Shown here: positions 16,988 through 25,332 of the stretch, one piece after another | How the letters are laid out: the number at the start of each line of letters is the position of its first letter | How positions within the stretch are numbered: the first letter of the stretch is position 1 | Source of the DNA: Terrabacter sp. 28 | Lineage (GTDB): Bacteria; Actinomycetota; Actinomycetes; Actinomycetales; Dermatophilaceae | DNA length: 64,000 nt | Assembly: GCA_000955875.1 (NCBI GenBank) | Contig: JYOE01000021.1 | Coordinates: 124,001-188,000, forward strand | Direction of reading: 5' to 3' | The notes under the pieces: model-generated | What the model saw: the letters and a program-made list of their open reading frames with translations, nothing else | Database searches by the model: none | What the model was told of the DNA's origin: nothing | Made by a program: the position numbers and the translations under genes

Positions 16988-17556
16988 CAGGCGTGCTGGG
17001 GCAGGGCGGCGATGACGCGGTCGGTGACCTCGTCGACCTCGCCCATGCCGTCGACCTTCACGAGGAGGCCGACCTGGTCGTAGTGGTGCGCCAGCGGGGC
17101 GGTCTCCTTGCGGTAGATCGCCTGGCGCTCACGGATGACGTCCTCGGTGTCGTCGGCGCGACCCTCGGTCTGCGCCCGCTTGAGCAGGCGCTCGACGATG
17201 GCGTCCTCGTCGACCTCGAGCTCGAGGACCGCGTCGAGGGCGTGACCGTGGCGCGCGAGCATCGCGTCGAGCGCGTCGACCTGGCCCGACGTGCGCGGAT
17301 AGCCGTCGAGGAGGAAGCCGTGGGTGGCGTCGTCCCAGGAGAGGCGGTCCTCGACGATCTCGTTGGTGATGTCGTCGGAGACGTAGCCACCCGACTTGAT
17401 GATCTCGTCGACCTTGACACCCAGCGGGGTCTGGTCCTTGATGTTGGCGCGGAAGATGTCGCCGGTCGAGATGGCCGGGATGCCGAGGCGGTCGGCGATC
17501 CGCGCCGCCTGGGTGCCCTTACCGGCGCCGGGCGGGCCGAGGATGATCAGTCGCAT
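16987..17556 (-). CDS. adk: Adenylate kinase
   Basis: 189 residues, the short-LID actinobacterial type without the zinc finger. The P-loop is LGPPGAGKGTQAARI at residues 5-19. The NMP-binding region is AISTGDIFRANIKDQTPLG and GFLLDGYPRTSGQVDAL is conserved. It interconverts ATP + AMP and 2 ADP. The ATG directly follows the secY stop (TAAATG) with no spacer, and the gene overlaps map by one base. Confidence 0.97.
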   Translation of the reverse strand: MRLIILGPPGAGKGTQAARIADRLGIPAISTGDIFRANIKDQTPLGVKVDEIIKSGGYVSDDITNEIVEDRLSWDDATHGFLLDGYPRTSGQVDALDAMLARHGHALDAVLELEVDEDAIVERLLKRAQTEGRADDTEDVIRERQAIYRKETAPLAHHYDQVGLLVKVDGMGEVDEVTDRVIAALPQHA

Positions 17557-18879
17557 TTAACGGAGGAACCCTTCGTAGTGACGCTGCTGCAGCTGCGCCT
17601 CGATCTGCTTGACCGTCTCGAGGCCCACACCCACGACGATGAGGATCGACGTGCCGCCGAACGGGAAGTTCTGGTTGGCGCCGACGAGCACGAGGGCCAC
17701 GAGCGGGATGAGCGAGACGATCGCGAGGTAGATGGCACCCGGTACGGTGATTCGGGTCAGGACGTAGTTGAGGTACTCGGCCGTGGGTCGCCCGGCCCGG
17801 ATACCCGGGATGAAGCCGCCGTACTTCTTCATGTTCTCGGCGACCTCGGTCGGGTTGAACGTGATCGAGACGTAGAAGAACGTGAAGAAGAGGATGAGGG
17901 CGACGTAGATCGCCATGTAGATGGGGTGGTCACCGCGGACCAGGTTCGACTGCACCCACGTCACCCAGTCGGGGTTGTTGCCGTCGGCGCGCGTGTTGAA
18001 CTGCGCGATGAGGCCCGGCAGGGCGAGCAGCGAGCTGGCGAAGATGACCGGGATGACGCCGGCCATGTTGACCTTGAGCGGGATGTACGTGGACGTGCCG
18101 CCGTACATGCGCCGGCCGACCATGCGCTTGGCGTACTGGACGGGGATGCGGCGCTGCGACTGCTCGACGAAGACGACCGCGGCGATGACGAAGATGCCGA
18201 GGACGATGATGCCGAGGAAGGTGCCCCAGCCCTTGTTCTCGCGGATGCCCCAGAGCGAGGCGGGGAAGCCGGCGGCGATCGACGTGAAGATCATCAGGGA
18301 CATGCCGTTGCCGACACCCTTGTCGGTGATGAGCTCGCCGAACCACATGATCAGGCCGGTGCCGGCCGTCATGGTGAGCACCATGATCACGATGGTGACC
18401 ATCGACTGGTCGGTCATGATCGAGCTGCACGACCCGCCGAACAGGCTCGAGGGGTTGCGCGCGAACGTGACGAGGGTCGCCGACTGGAGGATCGCGAGGC
18501 CGATCGTCAGGTAGCGGGTGTACTGGGTCAGCTTGGTCTGACCCGACTGGCCCTCCTCCTTGAGCGCCTCGAAGCGCGGGATGACCACCGTGAGCAGCTG
18601 GATGATGATGCTCGCCGTGATGTAGGGCATGATCCCGAGCGCGAACACCGACAGCTGGAGCAGCGCACCGCCGCTGAAGAGGTTGGCGAGGTTGAGGAAC
18701 CCGCTCTGGTCACCCGACTGGCCCTTGTTGGCCTCGAGACAGTTCTGCACGAGGCTGTAGCTGACACCGGGCGTCGGCACGTGCGAGCCGAGCCGGAACA
18801 GCACGATGATGCCGAGCGTGAAAAGCAGCTTCTTGCGCAGGTCCGGGGTACGGAACGCGCGTGCGAAGGCGGCGAGCAC
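17557..18879 (-). CDS. secY: Preprotein translocase channel subunit SecY
   Basis: 440 residues and ten predicted membrane helices. I place the start at the GTG at 18879 because AGGAGG lies 6 nt before it and the protein then begins VLAAFARAFRTPDLRKKLLF, as in other actinobacterial SecY. An in-frame start at 18921 would add 14 Pro-rich residues. Other landmarks are FRLGSHVPTPGV, GIMPYITASIIIQLLTVVIP (plug and TM2 region) and GGFIPGIRAGRPTAEYLNYV in the C5/TM9 area, where ribosome and SecA bind. It lies 178 nt after rplO. Confidence 0.97.
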   Translation of the reverse strand: MLAAFARAFRTPDLRKKLLFTLGIIVLFRLGSHVPTPGVSYSLVQNCLEANKGQSGDQSGFLNLANLFSGGALLQLSVFALGIMPYITASIIIQLLTVVIPRFEALKEEGQSGQTKLTQYTRYLTIGLAILQSATLVTFARNPSSLFGGSCSSIMTDQSMVTIVIMVLTMTAGTGLIMWFGELITDKGVGNGMSLMIFTSIAAGFPASLWGIRENKGWGTFLGIIVLGIFVIAAVVFVEQSQRRIPVQYAKRMVGRRMYGGTSTYIPLKVNMAGVIPVIFASSLLALPGLIAQFNTRADGNNPDWVTWVQSNLVRGDHPIYMAIYVALILFFTFFYVSITFNPTEVAENMKKYGGFIPGIRAGRPTAEYLNYVLTRITVPGAIYLAIVSLIPLVALVLVGANQNFPFGGTSILIVVGVGLETVKQIEAQLQQRHYEGFLR

Positions 18880-19057
18880 TGGGTCCTCCTGGGGGCCGCG
18901 CGGTGGCGCGGCGTCATTCATGCAATCCGTGGAAGGTTAACGCAAAGGCGCAGCGCCCCGAGCCTCCGACCGCGGTAACCGACGTCACGTCGGCGCGCGG
19001 CTGGCGCTCGGGGCGCTGCTCACACGAGGTGTGTGGGGGTCACGCTGGACCGGTCAC

Positions 19058-19534
19058 TCAGCCTGCGATGGCGGTGACCGTGCCGCCGGCGGCCTCGATC
19101 TTCTCCTTGGCGGACGCCGAGAACTTGTGCGCCTCGACCTCGACCTTGACGGAGATCTCGCCCGTCCCGAGCACCTTCACCGGGAAGCCGTCGCGGACGG
19201 CACCCTTGGCGACGAGGTCCTCGACCGACACCTGGCCGCCCTCGGGGAAGAGGAGCTGCAGGCGGTCCAGGTTCACGACCTGGTACTCGGTGCGGAACGG
19301 GTTCTTGAAGCCGCGGAGCTTCGGAAGGCGCATGTGCATCGGCATCGAGCCGCCCTCGAAACGCTCCGGGACCTGGTAGCGGGCCTTGGTGCCCTTGGTG
19401 CCACGACCGGCGGTCTTGCCCTTGGAGCCCTCACCACGACCGACGCGGGTCTTGGCGGTCTTGGCTCCGGGGGCCGGACGCAGGTGGTGGACCTTGAGGG
19501 CGGACTCGCCCGACTTCTTGGCGTTGTCGGCCAT
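19058..19534 (-). CDS. rplO: 50S ribosomal protein L15
   Basis: 158 residues. Hallmarks are LKVHHLRPAPGAKTAKTRVG, the Gly-rich GRGEGSKGKTAGRGTKG and the C-terminal VEAHKFSASAKEKIEAAGGT. It is a late-assembly large-subunit protein. It begins 2 nt after rpmD and ends the spc ribosomal set before secY. Confidence 0.97.
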   Translation of the reverse strand: MADNAKKSGESALKVHHLRPAPGAKTAKTRVGRGEGSKGKTAGRGTKGTKARYQVPERFEGGSMPMHMRLPKLRGFKNPFRTEYQVVNLDRLQLLFPEGGQVSVEDLVAKGAVRDGFPVKVLGTGEISVKVEVEAHKFSASAKEKIEAAGGTVTAIAG

Positions 19535-19536
19535 GG

Positions 19537-19722
19537 TCAGTCAACCTCCTCGACGGTCACGAGGTGCGTCACCGTCTTGACCATCCCGCGGATCTCGGGA
19601 CGGTCCTCCTTGACGACGACGTCGCCAATGCGCTTCAGACCGAGGCTGCGCAGCGTGTCACGCTGGTTCTGCTTGCCACCGATCTCGGAACGGGTCTGGG
19701 TCACCTTGAGACGAGCCATCAC
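19537..19722 (-). CDS. rpmD: 50S ribosomal protein L30
   Basis: 61 residues, the standard bacterial short form. MARLKVTQTRSEIGGKQNQR is followed by LRSLGLKRIGDVVVKEDRPE and RGMVKTVTHLVTVEEVD. The ATG lies inside the last codons of rpsE (4-nt overlap), so translation is coupled. Position between rpsE and rplO is canonical for the spc operon. Confidence 0.97.
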   Translation of the reverse strand: MMARLKVTQTRSEIGGKQNQRDTLRSLGLKRIGDVVVKEDRPEIRGMVKTVTHLVTVEEVD

Positions 19723-20375
19723 GCACCAGCCTTCGCAGCCTGGGCCTCGGCGAGGCCGGCCGCACGGGCCCTGAGCATGGCCGCCGGAGCGACCTCCTCG
19801 AGGGTCTTGCCACGACGGGCAGCGACCGACTCGGGGCGCTCGAGGTCACGCAGGGCCTGGGCCGTCGCGTGCACGATGTTGATGGCGTTGTCGGAGCCCA
19901 GCGACTTGCTGAGGACGTCGTGGATGCCGGCGCACTCGAGCACCGCACGCACCGGGCCACCGGCGATGACACCGGTACCGGGGGCGGCGGGGCGGAGCAT
20001 GACGACACCAGCGGCCGCCTCACCCTGGACGGGGTGCGGGATGGTGCCCTGGATGCGCGGGACCTTGAAGAAGTTCTTCTTGGCCTCCTCGACACCCTTG
20101 GCGATGGCCGCGGGAACTTCCTTGGCCTTGCCGTAGCCGACACCCACGGTGCCGTCACCGTCGCCGACGACGACGAGGGCGGTGAAGCTGAAGCGACGAC
20201 CACCCTTGACGACCTTGGCGACACGGTTGATGGTCACGACGCGCTCGACGTACTGGTTCTTGTCGTCACGGCTGTCGCGGTTGTCGCGGCCACCGCGGTT
20301 GTCGCGGCGGTCTCCGCGCTCGGTGCGCTCGCCGCCACCGGCGGGGCCGGTGCCTCGACGCTGCTGTCCGGGCAT
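19719..20375 (-). CDS. rpsE: 30S ribosomal protein S5
   Basis: 218 residues. An Arg/Gly/Asp-rich extension (residues 1-40, several RDNRGG-like repeats) precedes the S5 double-stranded RNA-binding domain (YVERVVTINRVAKVVKGGRR, FTALVVVGDGDGTVGVGYGK) and the C-terminal S5 fold (AGGPVRAVLECAGIHDVLSK). S5 affects decoding accuracy and mRNA helicase activity. The extension makes the protein longer than the ~166-residue E. coli form. Confidence 0.97.
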   Translation of the reverse strand: MPGQQRRGTGPAGGGERTERGDRRDNRGGRDNRDSRDDKNQYVERVVTINRVAKVVKGGRRFSFTALVVVGDGDGTVGVGYGKAKEVPAAIAKGVEEAKKNFFKVPRIQGTIPHPVQGEAAAGVVMLRPAAPGTGVIAGGPVRAVLECAGIHDVLSKSLGSDNAINIVHATAQALRDLERPESVAARRGKTLEEVAPAAMLRARAAGLAEAQAAKAGA

Positions 20376-20418
20376 CAGATGTTCCTCATCTCAACAATTG
20401 CGGTCACGAAGTGCTTGG

Positions 20419-20793
20419 TCACAGGGACAGCCCACCTTCACGGGCGCCCTCGGCGATCGCGGCGACGCGGCCGTGGTACTTGTTGCCACCACGGTCGAAC
20501 ACGACGGCCTCGATACCGGCGTCCTTGGCACGCGAGGCGACGAGCTCGCCGACCTTCTTGGCCTTGGCGGTCTTGTCACCCTCGAACGCGCGCAGGTCGG
20601 CCTCCATCGTCGAGGCCGAGGCCACGGTCTTGCCGACCGTGTCGTCGACGACCTGGACGAAGAGGTGACGGCTCGAACGCGACACGACGAGGCGGGGACG
20701 GGCGGTGGTGCCGCTGATCTTCTTGCGACCGCGGACCTGGCGACGGATGCGAGCGGCAGCCTTGGACTTGCCGCGCTTGATGATCATTGCCAT
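20419..20793 (-). CDS. rplR: 50S ribosomal protein L18
   Basis: 124 residues. RIRRQVRGRKKISGTTARPR, VSRSSRHLFVQVVDDTVGKT and VVFDRGGNKYHGRVAAIAEG are conserved 5S rRNA-binding blocks. It starts 3 nt after the rplF stop and is followed by rpsE after 43 nt. MAMII has two possible ATG codons; the first is used. Confidence 0.97.
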   Translation of the reverse strand: MAMIIKRGKSKAAARIRRQVRGRKKISGTTARPRLVVSRSSRHLFVQVVDDTVGKTVASASTMEADLRAFEGDKTAKAKKVGELVASRAKDAGIEAVVFDRGGNKYHGRVAAIAEGAREGGLSL

Positions 20794-20796
20794 GGC

Positions 20797-21333
20797 TTAC
20801 TTACCGGCCTTTCCGACCTTGCGACGGATCTGCTCGCCCGCGTAGCGAACGCCCTTGCCCTTGTACGGGTCGGGCTTGCGCAGCTTGCGGATGTTGGCCG
20901 CGACCTCACCGACGAGCTGCTTGTCGATGCCCTGCACCGAGAAGCGGGTCGGGTTCTCGACGGCGAAGTTGATGCCGGCGGGAGCCTGGATGAGGATCGG
21001 GTGCGAGTATCCGAGCGAGAACTCGAGGTCCGAGCCCTTCGCGGCGACACGGTAACCCGTGCCGTGGATCTCCATCTTCTTCTCGTAGCCCTCGGTGACA
21101 CCGAGGACCATGTTGTTGATGAGCGAGCGGGTCAGGCCGTGACGCGAGCGCGAGTCACGCTCGTCGTCGGGGCGCTTGACCTCGAGGTTGCCCTCGGCCA
21201 GCTCGACGGTGATCGGCTGAACGACGGTCAGGGAGAGCTCACCCTTGGGGCCCTTGACCGTGACGTCCTGGCCGCTGACGTTGACGTCCACACCCGAGGG
21301 GATGGAGACAGGAAGTCGTCCGATTCGCGACAT
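20797..21333 (-). CDS. rplF: 50S ribosomal protein L6
   Basis: 178 residues. MSRIGRLPVSIPSGVDVNVS and the two tandem L6 domains are intact. GYEKKMEIHGTGYRVAAKGS and the C-terminal LRKPDPYKGKGVRYAGEQIR are diagnostic. It lies near the sarcin-ricin loop, where translation factors bind. It begins 12 nt after rpsH. Confidence 0.97.
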   Translation of the reverse strand: MSRIGRLPVSIPSGVDVNVSGQDVTVKGPKGELSLTVVQPITVELAEGNLEVKRPDDERDSRSRHGLTRSLINNMVLGVTEGYEKKMEIHGTGYRVAAKGSDLEFSLGYSHPILIQAPAGINFAVENPTRFSVQGIDKQLVGEVAANIRKLRKPDPYKGKGVRYAGEQIRRKVGKAGK

Positions 21334-21345
21334 GTCTTCGTCTCC

Positions 21346-21744
21346 TTACCAGACGTAGGCGAGGACTTCCCCACCCACGCCCTTCTCGTGTGCCTGCTTG
21401 TCGGTCAGCAGTCCCGTCGAGGTCGACAGGATCGCGACGCCGAGCCCGCCGAGAACCTTGGGCAGGTTCGTCGACTTGGCGTAGACGCGCAGACCGGGCT
21501 TGCTCACGCGGCGCACTCCGGCGATGGAGCGCTCGCGGTTGGGGCCGTACTTGAGGTCGATGGTCAGCGTCTGGCCGACCTCGGCCTCCTCGATCTTCCA
21601 GGAGGCGATGTAGCCCTCGGCCTGGAGGATCTCGGCGATGTTCTTCTTCAGCTTCGAGTACGGCATGGAGACGACGTCGTGGTGCGCCGAGTTGGCGTTC
21701 CGGACGCGGGTCAGCATGTCCGCAATCGGGTCAGTCATGGTCAT
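21346..21744 (-). CDS. rpsH: 30S ribosomal protein S8
   Basis: 132 residues from the ATG at 21744 (MTMTDPIADMLTRVRNANSA). In-frame codons to 21801 upstream do not look like S8. The C-terminal GGLGVAILSTSTGLLTDKQA and the final VGGEVLAYVW carry the rRNA-binding Ser/Thr loop. In other bacteria S8 represses the spc operon by binding its mRNA. The 124-nt gap to rpsN upstream is the only larger space inside this part of the operon. Confidence 0.97.
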   Translation of the reverse strand: MTMTDPIADMLTRVRNANSAHHDVVSMPYSKLKKNIAEILQAEGYIASWKIEEAEVGQTLTIDLKYGPNRERSIAGVRRVSKPGLRVYAKSTNLPKVLGGLGVAILSTSTGLLTDKQAHEKGVGGEVLAYVW

Positions 21745-21868
21745 GGTGGGCTCTCCGCCCTTCCTCACCGGGGTTTCGACCTCGGCATCTGCCGCCGGCA
21801 TGTGCCGGGTGGTCGACCTACGGTGTCAGAGGTGTGTTGGTCTGGGTGGTGCTGGGCTCGGGAGCCGG

Positions 21869-22054
21869 TTACCAGGAGCTCTTGGTCACGCCCGGCAGCT
21901 CGCCCGCGTGAGCCATCTCGCGAAGGCAGATGCGGCAGAGGCCGAACTTGCGGTACACCGAGTGCGGGCGACCGCACTTCTGGCAGCGGGTGTACGCGCG
22001 GACCTTGAACTTCGGCTTCCGGTTCGCCTTGTTAACGAGCGCGGTCTTGGCCAT
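21869..22054 (-). CDS. rpsN: 30S ribosomal protein S14, type Z (zinc form)
   Basis: 61 residues from the ATG at 22054 (MAKTALVNKANRKPKFKVRA). Zinc ligands are Cys 24 and 27 (RCQKCGR) and Cys 40 and 43 (LCRICLRE). This short zinc-binding form is the housekeeping S14 of actinobacteria; a zinc-independent paralog may exist elsewhere. It follows rplE by 1 nt. Confidence 0.97.
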   Translation of the reverse strand: MAKTALVNKANRKPKFKVRAYTRCQKCGRPHSVYRKFGLCRICLREMAHAGELPGVTKSSW

Positions 22055-22055
22055 G

Positions 22056-22616
22056 TCAGTTCTCCTTGAAGGGGAAGCCGAGCTGCTTGAGCAGCGCGCG
22101 ACCCTCGTCATCGTTGGTCGCCGTGGTGACCACGGTGATGTCCATGCCTCGCACGCGGTCGATCTTGTCCTGGTCGATCTCGTGGAACATCGACTGCTCG
22201 GTCAGACCGAACGTGTAGTTGCCGTTGCCGTCGAACTGCTTCGGCGAGAGGCCACGGAAGTCACGGATGCGCGGCAGGGCGATCGTGACGAGGCGGTCGA
22301 GGAACTCCCACATGCGGTCGCCACGCAGCGTCGTGTGGGCGCCGATCGGCATGCCCTCACGCAGCTTGAACTGGGCGATGGACTTGCGAGCCTTGGTCAC
22401 GACCGGCTTCTGACCGGTGATGGCCGTGAGGTCGCGCACGGCGCCCTCGATCAGCTTGCTGTCCTTGGCCGCGTCGCCGACACCCATGTTGACGACGACC
22501 TTGACGACGCCGGGGACCTGCATGACGTTGGCGTGGCCGAACTGCTCCTGCAGGGAGCCCTTGATCTCGTCCTGGTAGCGCTGCTTGAGGCGCGGCTTGG
22601 TGCTGGTCTCAGTCAT
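22056..22616 (-). CDS. rplE: 50S ribosomal protein L5
   Basis: 186 residues. PRLKQRYQDEIKGSLQEQFG, VVKVVVNMGVGDAAKDSKLI and RIRDFRGLSPKQFDGNGNYT are family blocks, and TVVTTATNDDEGRALLKQLG ends the protein. L5 binds 5S rRNA and contacts P-site tRNA. Spacing is 2 nt from rplX and 1 nt to rpsN. Confidence 0.97.
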   Translation of the reverse strand: MTETSTKPRLKQRYQDEIKGSLQEQFGHANVMQVPGVVKVVVNMGVGDAAKDSKLIEGAVRDLTAITGQKPVVTKARKSIAQFKLREGMPIGAHTTLRGDRMWEFLDRLVTIALPRIRDFRGLSPKQFDGNGNYTFGLTEQSMFHEIDQDKIDRVRGMDITVVTTATNDDEGRALLKQLGFPFKEN

Positions 22617-22618
22617 TC

Positions 22619-22996
22619 TCAGAGGTCCTTGTCCGACTTGACCGCGACACGGACGCGGGCCGCCTTCTGGCGACCGTTCCGCTCGACGGACTCGACACGC
22701 GTCTTGATGCGGGTCGGCTTCTTCGACTCGGGGTCGACGATCGCGACGTTGCTCACGTGGATCGCGGCCTCGGTGTGCGTCAGGCCACCGGTGCGCGTGC
22801 CACGGGCGGTCGCGCCCGCCTTGACGTGCTTGGTGACCCGGTTGATGCCCTCGACCAGCACGCGCTGGTTCTCCGGGAAGACCGCGATGACCTTGCCCTG
22901 CTTGCCCCGGTCGCCGCCGTTCTTCTGGCTGCGGCCGGAGATGACCTGGACGAGGTCACCCTTCTTGATCTTCATCTTGGTCGGCTTGTTCGCCAT
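22619..22996 (-). CDS. rplX: 50S ribosomal protein L24
   Basis: 125 residues from the ATG at 22996 (MANKPTKMKIKKGDLVQVIS). The KOW motif is IKKGDLVQVISGRSQKNGGD. A GTG two codons upstream (23002) overlaps the rplN stop and lies 4 nt after GGAGG, so it is a real alternative start. Conserved EGINRVTKHVKAGATARGTR and the C-terminal basic region are present. It initiates 50S assembly. Confidence 0.96.
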   Translation of the reverse strand: MANKPTKMKIKKGDLVQVISGRSQKNGGDRGKQGKVIAVFPENQRVLVEGINRVTKHVKAGATARGTRTGGLTHTEAAIHVSNVAIVDPESKKPTRIKTRVESVERNGRQKAARVRVAVKSDKDL

Positions 22997-22998
22997 GT

Positions 22999-23367
22999 TC
23001 ACAGCACCTCCGGCGCGAGCGAGATGATCTTCATGAACTTCTTCTCGCGAAGCTCGCGGCCCACCGGGCCGAAGATGCGGGTACCACGGGGGTCACCGTC
23101 GGTCTTGAGGATCACCGCAGCGTTCTCGTCGAACTTGATGTAGGAACCGTCGGCACGGCGACGCTCCTTGACGGTGCGGACGATGACGGCCTTGACGACG
23201 TCACCCTTCTTCACGTTGCCGCCAGGGATCGCGTCCTTGACGGTGGCGACGATCGTGTCGCCGATGCCGGCGTACCGACGGCCCGAGCCACCGAGAACAC
23301 GGATGCAAAGGAGCTCCTTGGCACCGGTGTTGTCGGCGACGCGCAGCCGCGACTCCTGCTGAATCAC
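22999..23367 (-). CDS. rplN: 50S ribosomal protein L14
   Basis: 122 residues, exactly the usual length. MIQQESRLRVADNTGAKELL, IPGGNVKKGDVVKAVIVRTV and DGDPRGTRIFGPVGRELREK are diagnostic. It forms an intersubunit bridge with 16S rRNA. It follows rpsQ after 74 nt, the S10/spc junction, which could hold a processing or regulatory site although no clear hairpin or promoter is visible. Confidence 0.97.
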   Translation of the reverse strand: MIQQESRLRVADNTGAKELLCIRVLGGSGRRYAGIGDTIVATVKDAIPGGNVKKGDVVKAVIVRTVKERRRADGSYIKFDENAAVILKTDGDPRGTRIFGPVGRELREKKFMKIISLAPEVL

Positions 23368-23441
23368 TTCTAACTCCTGTCGTCGTGCTGGTTCTCACCG
23401 GTTGCCCGGATGAGCCTTGCCGAACGGAAATGGGGGGTGGC

Positions 23442-23732
23442 TTACTTGGCCTTCTCGAGGATCTCGACGATGCGCCAGCGCTTCGTCGCGGAGAGCGGGC
23501 GCGTCTCCATGATCAGCACGCGGTCGCCGACGCCGGCTGCGTTCTGCTCGTCGTGCGCCTTGACCTTGTTGGTGCGGCGGATGACCTTGCTGTAGAGGGC
23601 GTGCTTGACGCGGTCCTCGACCTCGACGACGACGGTCTTGTCCATCTTGTCGCTCACCACGTAGCCCTGACGGGTCTTGCGGTAGTTGCGCTCGTTCGCC
23701 TGGTCGCTCACGACCTTCTCCTGCTCGCTCAT
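23442..23732 (-). CDS. rpsQ: 30S ribosomal protein S17
   Basis: 96 residues. RKTRQGYVVSDKMDKTVVVE and KVIRRTNKVKAHDEQNAAGV, then ETRPLSATKRWRIVEILEKA, mark the OB-fold S17 protein. The N-terminus (MSEQEKVVSDQANERN) is an acidic extension of about 15 residues. Start overlaps the rpmC stop by 4 nt. It is the last gene of the S10 set. Confidence 0.97.
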   Translation of the reverse strand: MSEQEKVVSDQANERNYRKTRQGYVVSDKMDKTVVVEVEDRVKHALYSKVIRRTNKVKAHDEQNAAGVGDRVLIMETRPLSATKRWRIVEILEKAK

Positions 23733-24085
23733 GCGTCAGCCTCCTGCGCCTTGTCAGCCTTCTTGGCCTTCTTCTCGGCCTTGTCAGCCTTCTCGGCCTT
23801 GTCAGCCTTGGCGGCCTTCTTCTCCGCCTTGTCGGCCTTCTCCTCCGCCTTGGGGGCGGCGGGGGCCGAGCCGATGCCGAGCTCACGCTCACGCATCTCG
23901 GTGTAGATCCGTGCGATGTCCTTCTTGACGGCGCGCAGACGGCCGTGGTTGTCCAGCTGACCGGTGGCCGACTGGAAACGCAGGTTGAACAGCTCTTCCT
24001 TGGCCTTCTTCAGCTCGTCCGCCAGCTTGGTGTCGTCGAGACCACGCAGCTGCTCGGGAGCCAGGTCCTTGGTTCCGACTGCCAT
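23729..24085 (-). CDS. rpmC: 50S ribosomal protein L29 with Lys/Ala repeat tail
   Basis: 118 residues against 65-75 for typical L29. Residues 1-72 are the helical hairpin (LRGLDDTKLADELKKAKEEL, FQSATGQLDNHGRLRAVKKD). Residues ~78-118 are a low-complexity tail built from KADKAEK-type heptads, highly charged and probably extended or coiled, reaching away from the exit-tunnel rim where L29 sits. The stop overlaps rpsQ by 4 nt and the start overlaps the rplP stop by 1 nt. Confidence 0.96.
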   Translation of the reverse strand: MAVGTKDLAPEQLRGLDDTKLADELKKAKEELFNLRFQSATGQLDNHGRLRAVKKDIARIYTEMRERELGIGSAPAAPKAEEKADKAEKKAAKADKAEKADKAEKKAKKADKAQEADA

Positions 24086-24504
24086 CAGATGTCACCACCC
24101 TCACGCTGAACGAAGCGGCACTTCATGGGGAGCTTGTGCATCGCGAGACGCATGGCCTCGCGCGCCACCGGCTCGGCCACGCCCGAGATCTCGAACATGA
24201 CGCGGCCCGGCTTGACGTTGGCGATCCACCACTCCGGCGAACCCTTACCGGAACCCATGCGGGTCTCGGCGGGCTTCTTGGTGAGCGGACGGTCGGGGTA
24301 GATGTTGATCCACACCTTTCCGCCACGCTTCATGTAACGGGTCATCGCGATACGAGCGGACTCGATCTGCCGGTTGGTGACGTAGGCGGGCTCGAGGGCC
24401 TGGATGCCGTAGTCGCCGAAGGCGATCGTCGTCCCACCCTTGGCCGCGCCGTGGCGGTTCGGGTGGTGCTGCTTGCGGTGCTTGACTCGACGGGGAATCA
24501 ACAT
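24085..24504 (-). CDS. rplP: 50S ribosomal protein L16
   Basis: 139 residues. MLIPRRVKHRKQHHPNRHGA, FGDYGIQALEPAYVTNRQIE and the Arg loop GKVWINIYPDRPLTKKPAET are diagnostic. L16 organises the A-site tRNA region of 23S rRNA. It lies 3 nt after rpsC. Confidence 0.97.
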   Translation of the reverse strand: MLIPRRVKHRKQHHPNRHGAAKGGTTIAFGDYGIQALEPAYVTNRQIESARIAMTRYMKRGGKVWINIYPDRPLTKKPAETRMGSGKGSPEWWIANVKPGRVMFEISGVAEPVAREAMRLAMHKLPMKCRFVQREGGDI

Positions 24505-24507
24505 GGG

Positions 24508-25332
24508 TCAGGCCTGCTCATTCTCGGTGCTCGCCGCGGCGGGGGCCTCGGCAGCAGCGGTCTCGTTCACTGCCGGAGCAGCGGCGGTCTCGTTGCGGTC
24601 ACCACGACGGGCGCGGTTCGGGCGGTCGCCGCCGTCACGACGCGGGCCGCGCGACGGGCGCGGGGCGGCGGCCTGCTGGGCCGCGAGCTCCTTCGCCGTC
24701 ATGTCGCCCTTGTAGATCCAGACCTTGACGCCGATGCGGCCGAAGGTCGTGCGGGCCTCGTAGAAGCCGTAGTCGATCTGCGCACGCAGCGTGTGCAGCG
24801 GGACGCGACCCTCGCGGTAGAACTCGGTGCGGCTCATCTCGGCGCCGTTGAGGCGGCCCGAGACCTGCACGCGGATGCCCTTGGCGCCGGCGCGCTGGGC
24901 GGACTGCATGCCCTTGCGCATGGCGCGACGGAAGGCGACACGGGCCGAGAGCTGCTCGGCGATGCCCTGGGCGACCAGCTGGGAGACGATCTCGGGGTTC
25001 TTGACCTCGAGGATGTTCAGCTGGACCTGCTTGCCCGTGAGCTTCTCGAGCTCGCCACGGATGCGGTCGGCCTCGGCGCCGCGGCGGCCGATGACGATGC
25101 CCGGGCGGGCCGTGTGGATGTCGACGCGGACGCGGTCGCGGGTGCGCTCGATCTCGACCGAGGCGATACCGGCGCGCTCCATGCCCTTCTCCATCAGGCG
25201 ACGGATGGCGACATCTTCCTTGACGTAGTCGCGGTAGCGCTGACCCGACTTCGTCGAGTCGGCGAACCAACGGCTCTTGTGGTCCGTCGTGATGCCGAGA
25301 CGGAAGCCGTGGGGGTTGACCTTCTGACCCAT
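24508..25332 (-). CDS. rpsC: 30S ribosomal protein S3
   Basis: 274 residues. MGQKVNPHGFRLGITTDHKS leads into the KH domain (about residues 40-107; TARPGIVIGRRGAEADRIRG). The C-terminal S3 domain has RRAMRKGMQSAQRAGAKGIR and GVKVWIYKGDMTAKELAAQ. Residues ~225-274 are a disordered Arg/Pro then Ala/Glu-rich tail, a typical actinobacterial extension. S3 lines the mRNA entry channel. The start overlaps the rplV stop by 1 nt. Confidence 0.97.
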   Translation of the reverse strand: MGQKVNPHGFRLGITTDHKSRWFADSTKSGQRYRDYVKEDVAIRRLMEKGMERAGIASVEIERTRDRVRVDIHTARPGIVIGRRGAEADRIRGELEKLTGKQVQLNILEVKNPEIVSQLVAQGIAEQLSARVAFRRAMRKGMQSAQRAGAKGIRVQVSGRLNGAEMSRTEFYREGRVPLHTLRAQIDYGFYEARTTFGRIGVKVWIYKGDMTAKELAAQQAAAPRPSRGPRRDGGDRPNRARRGDRNETAAAPAVNETAAAEAPAAASTENEQA

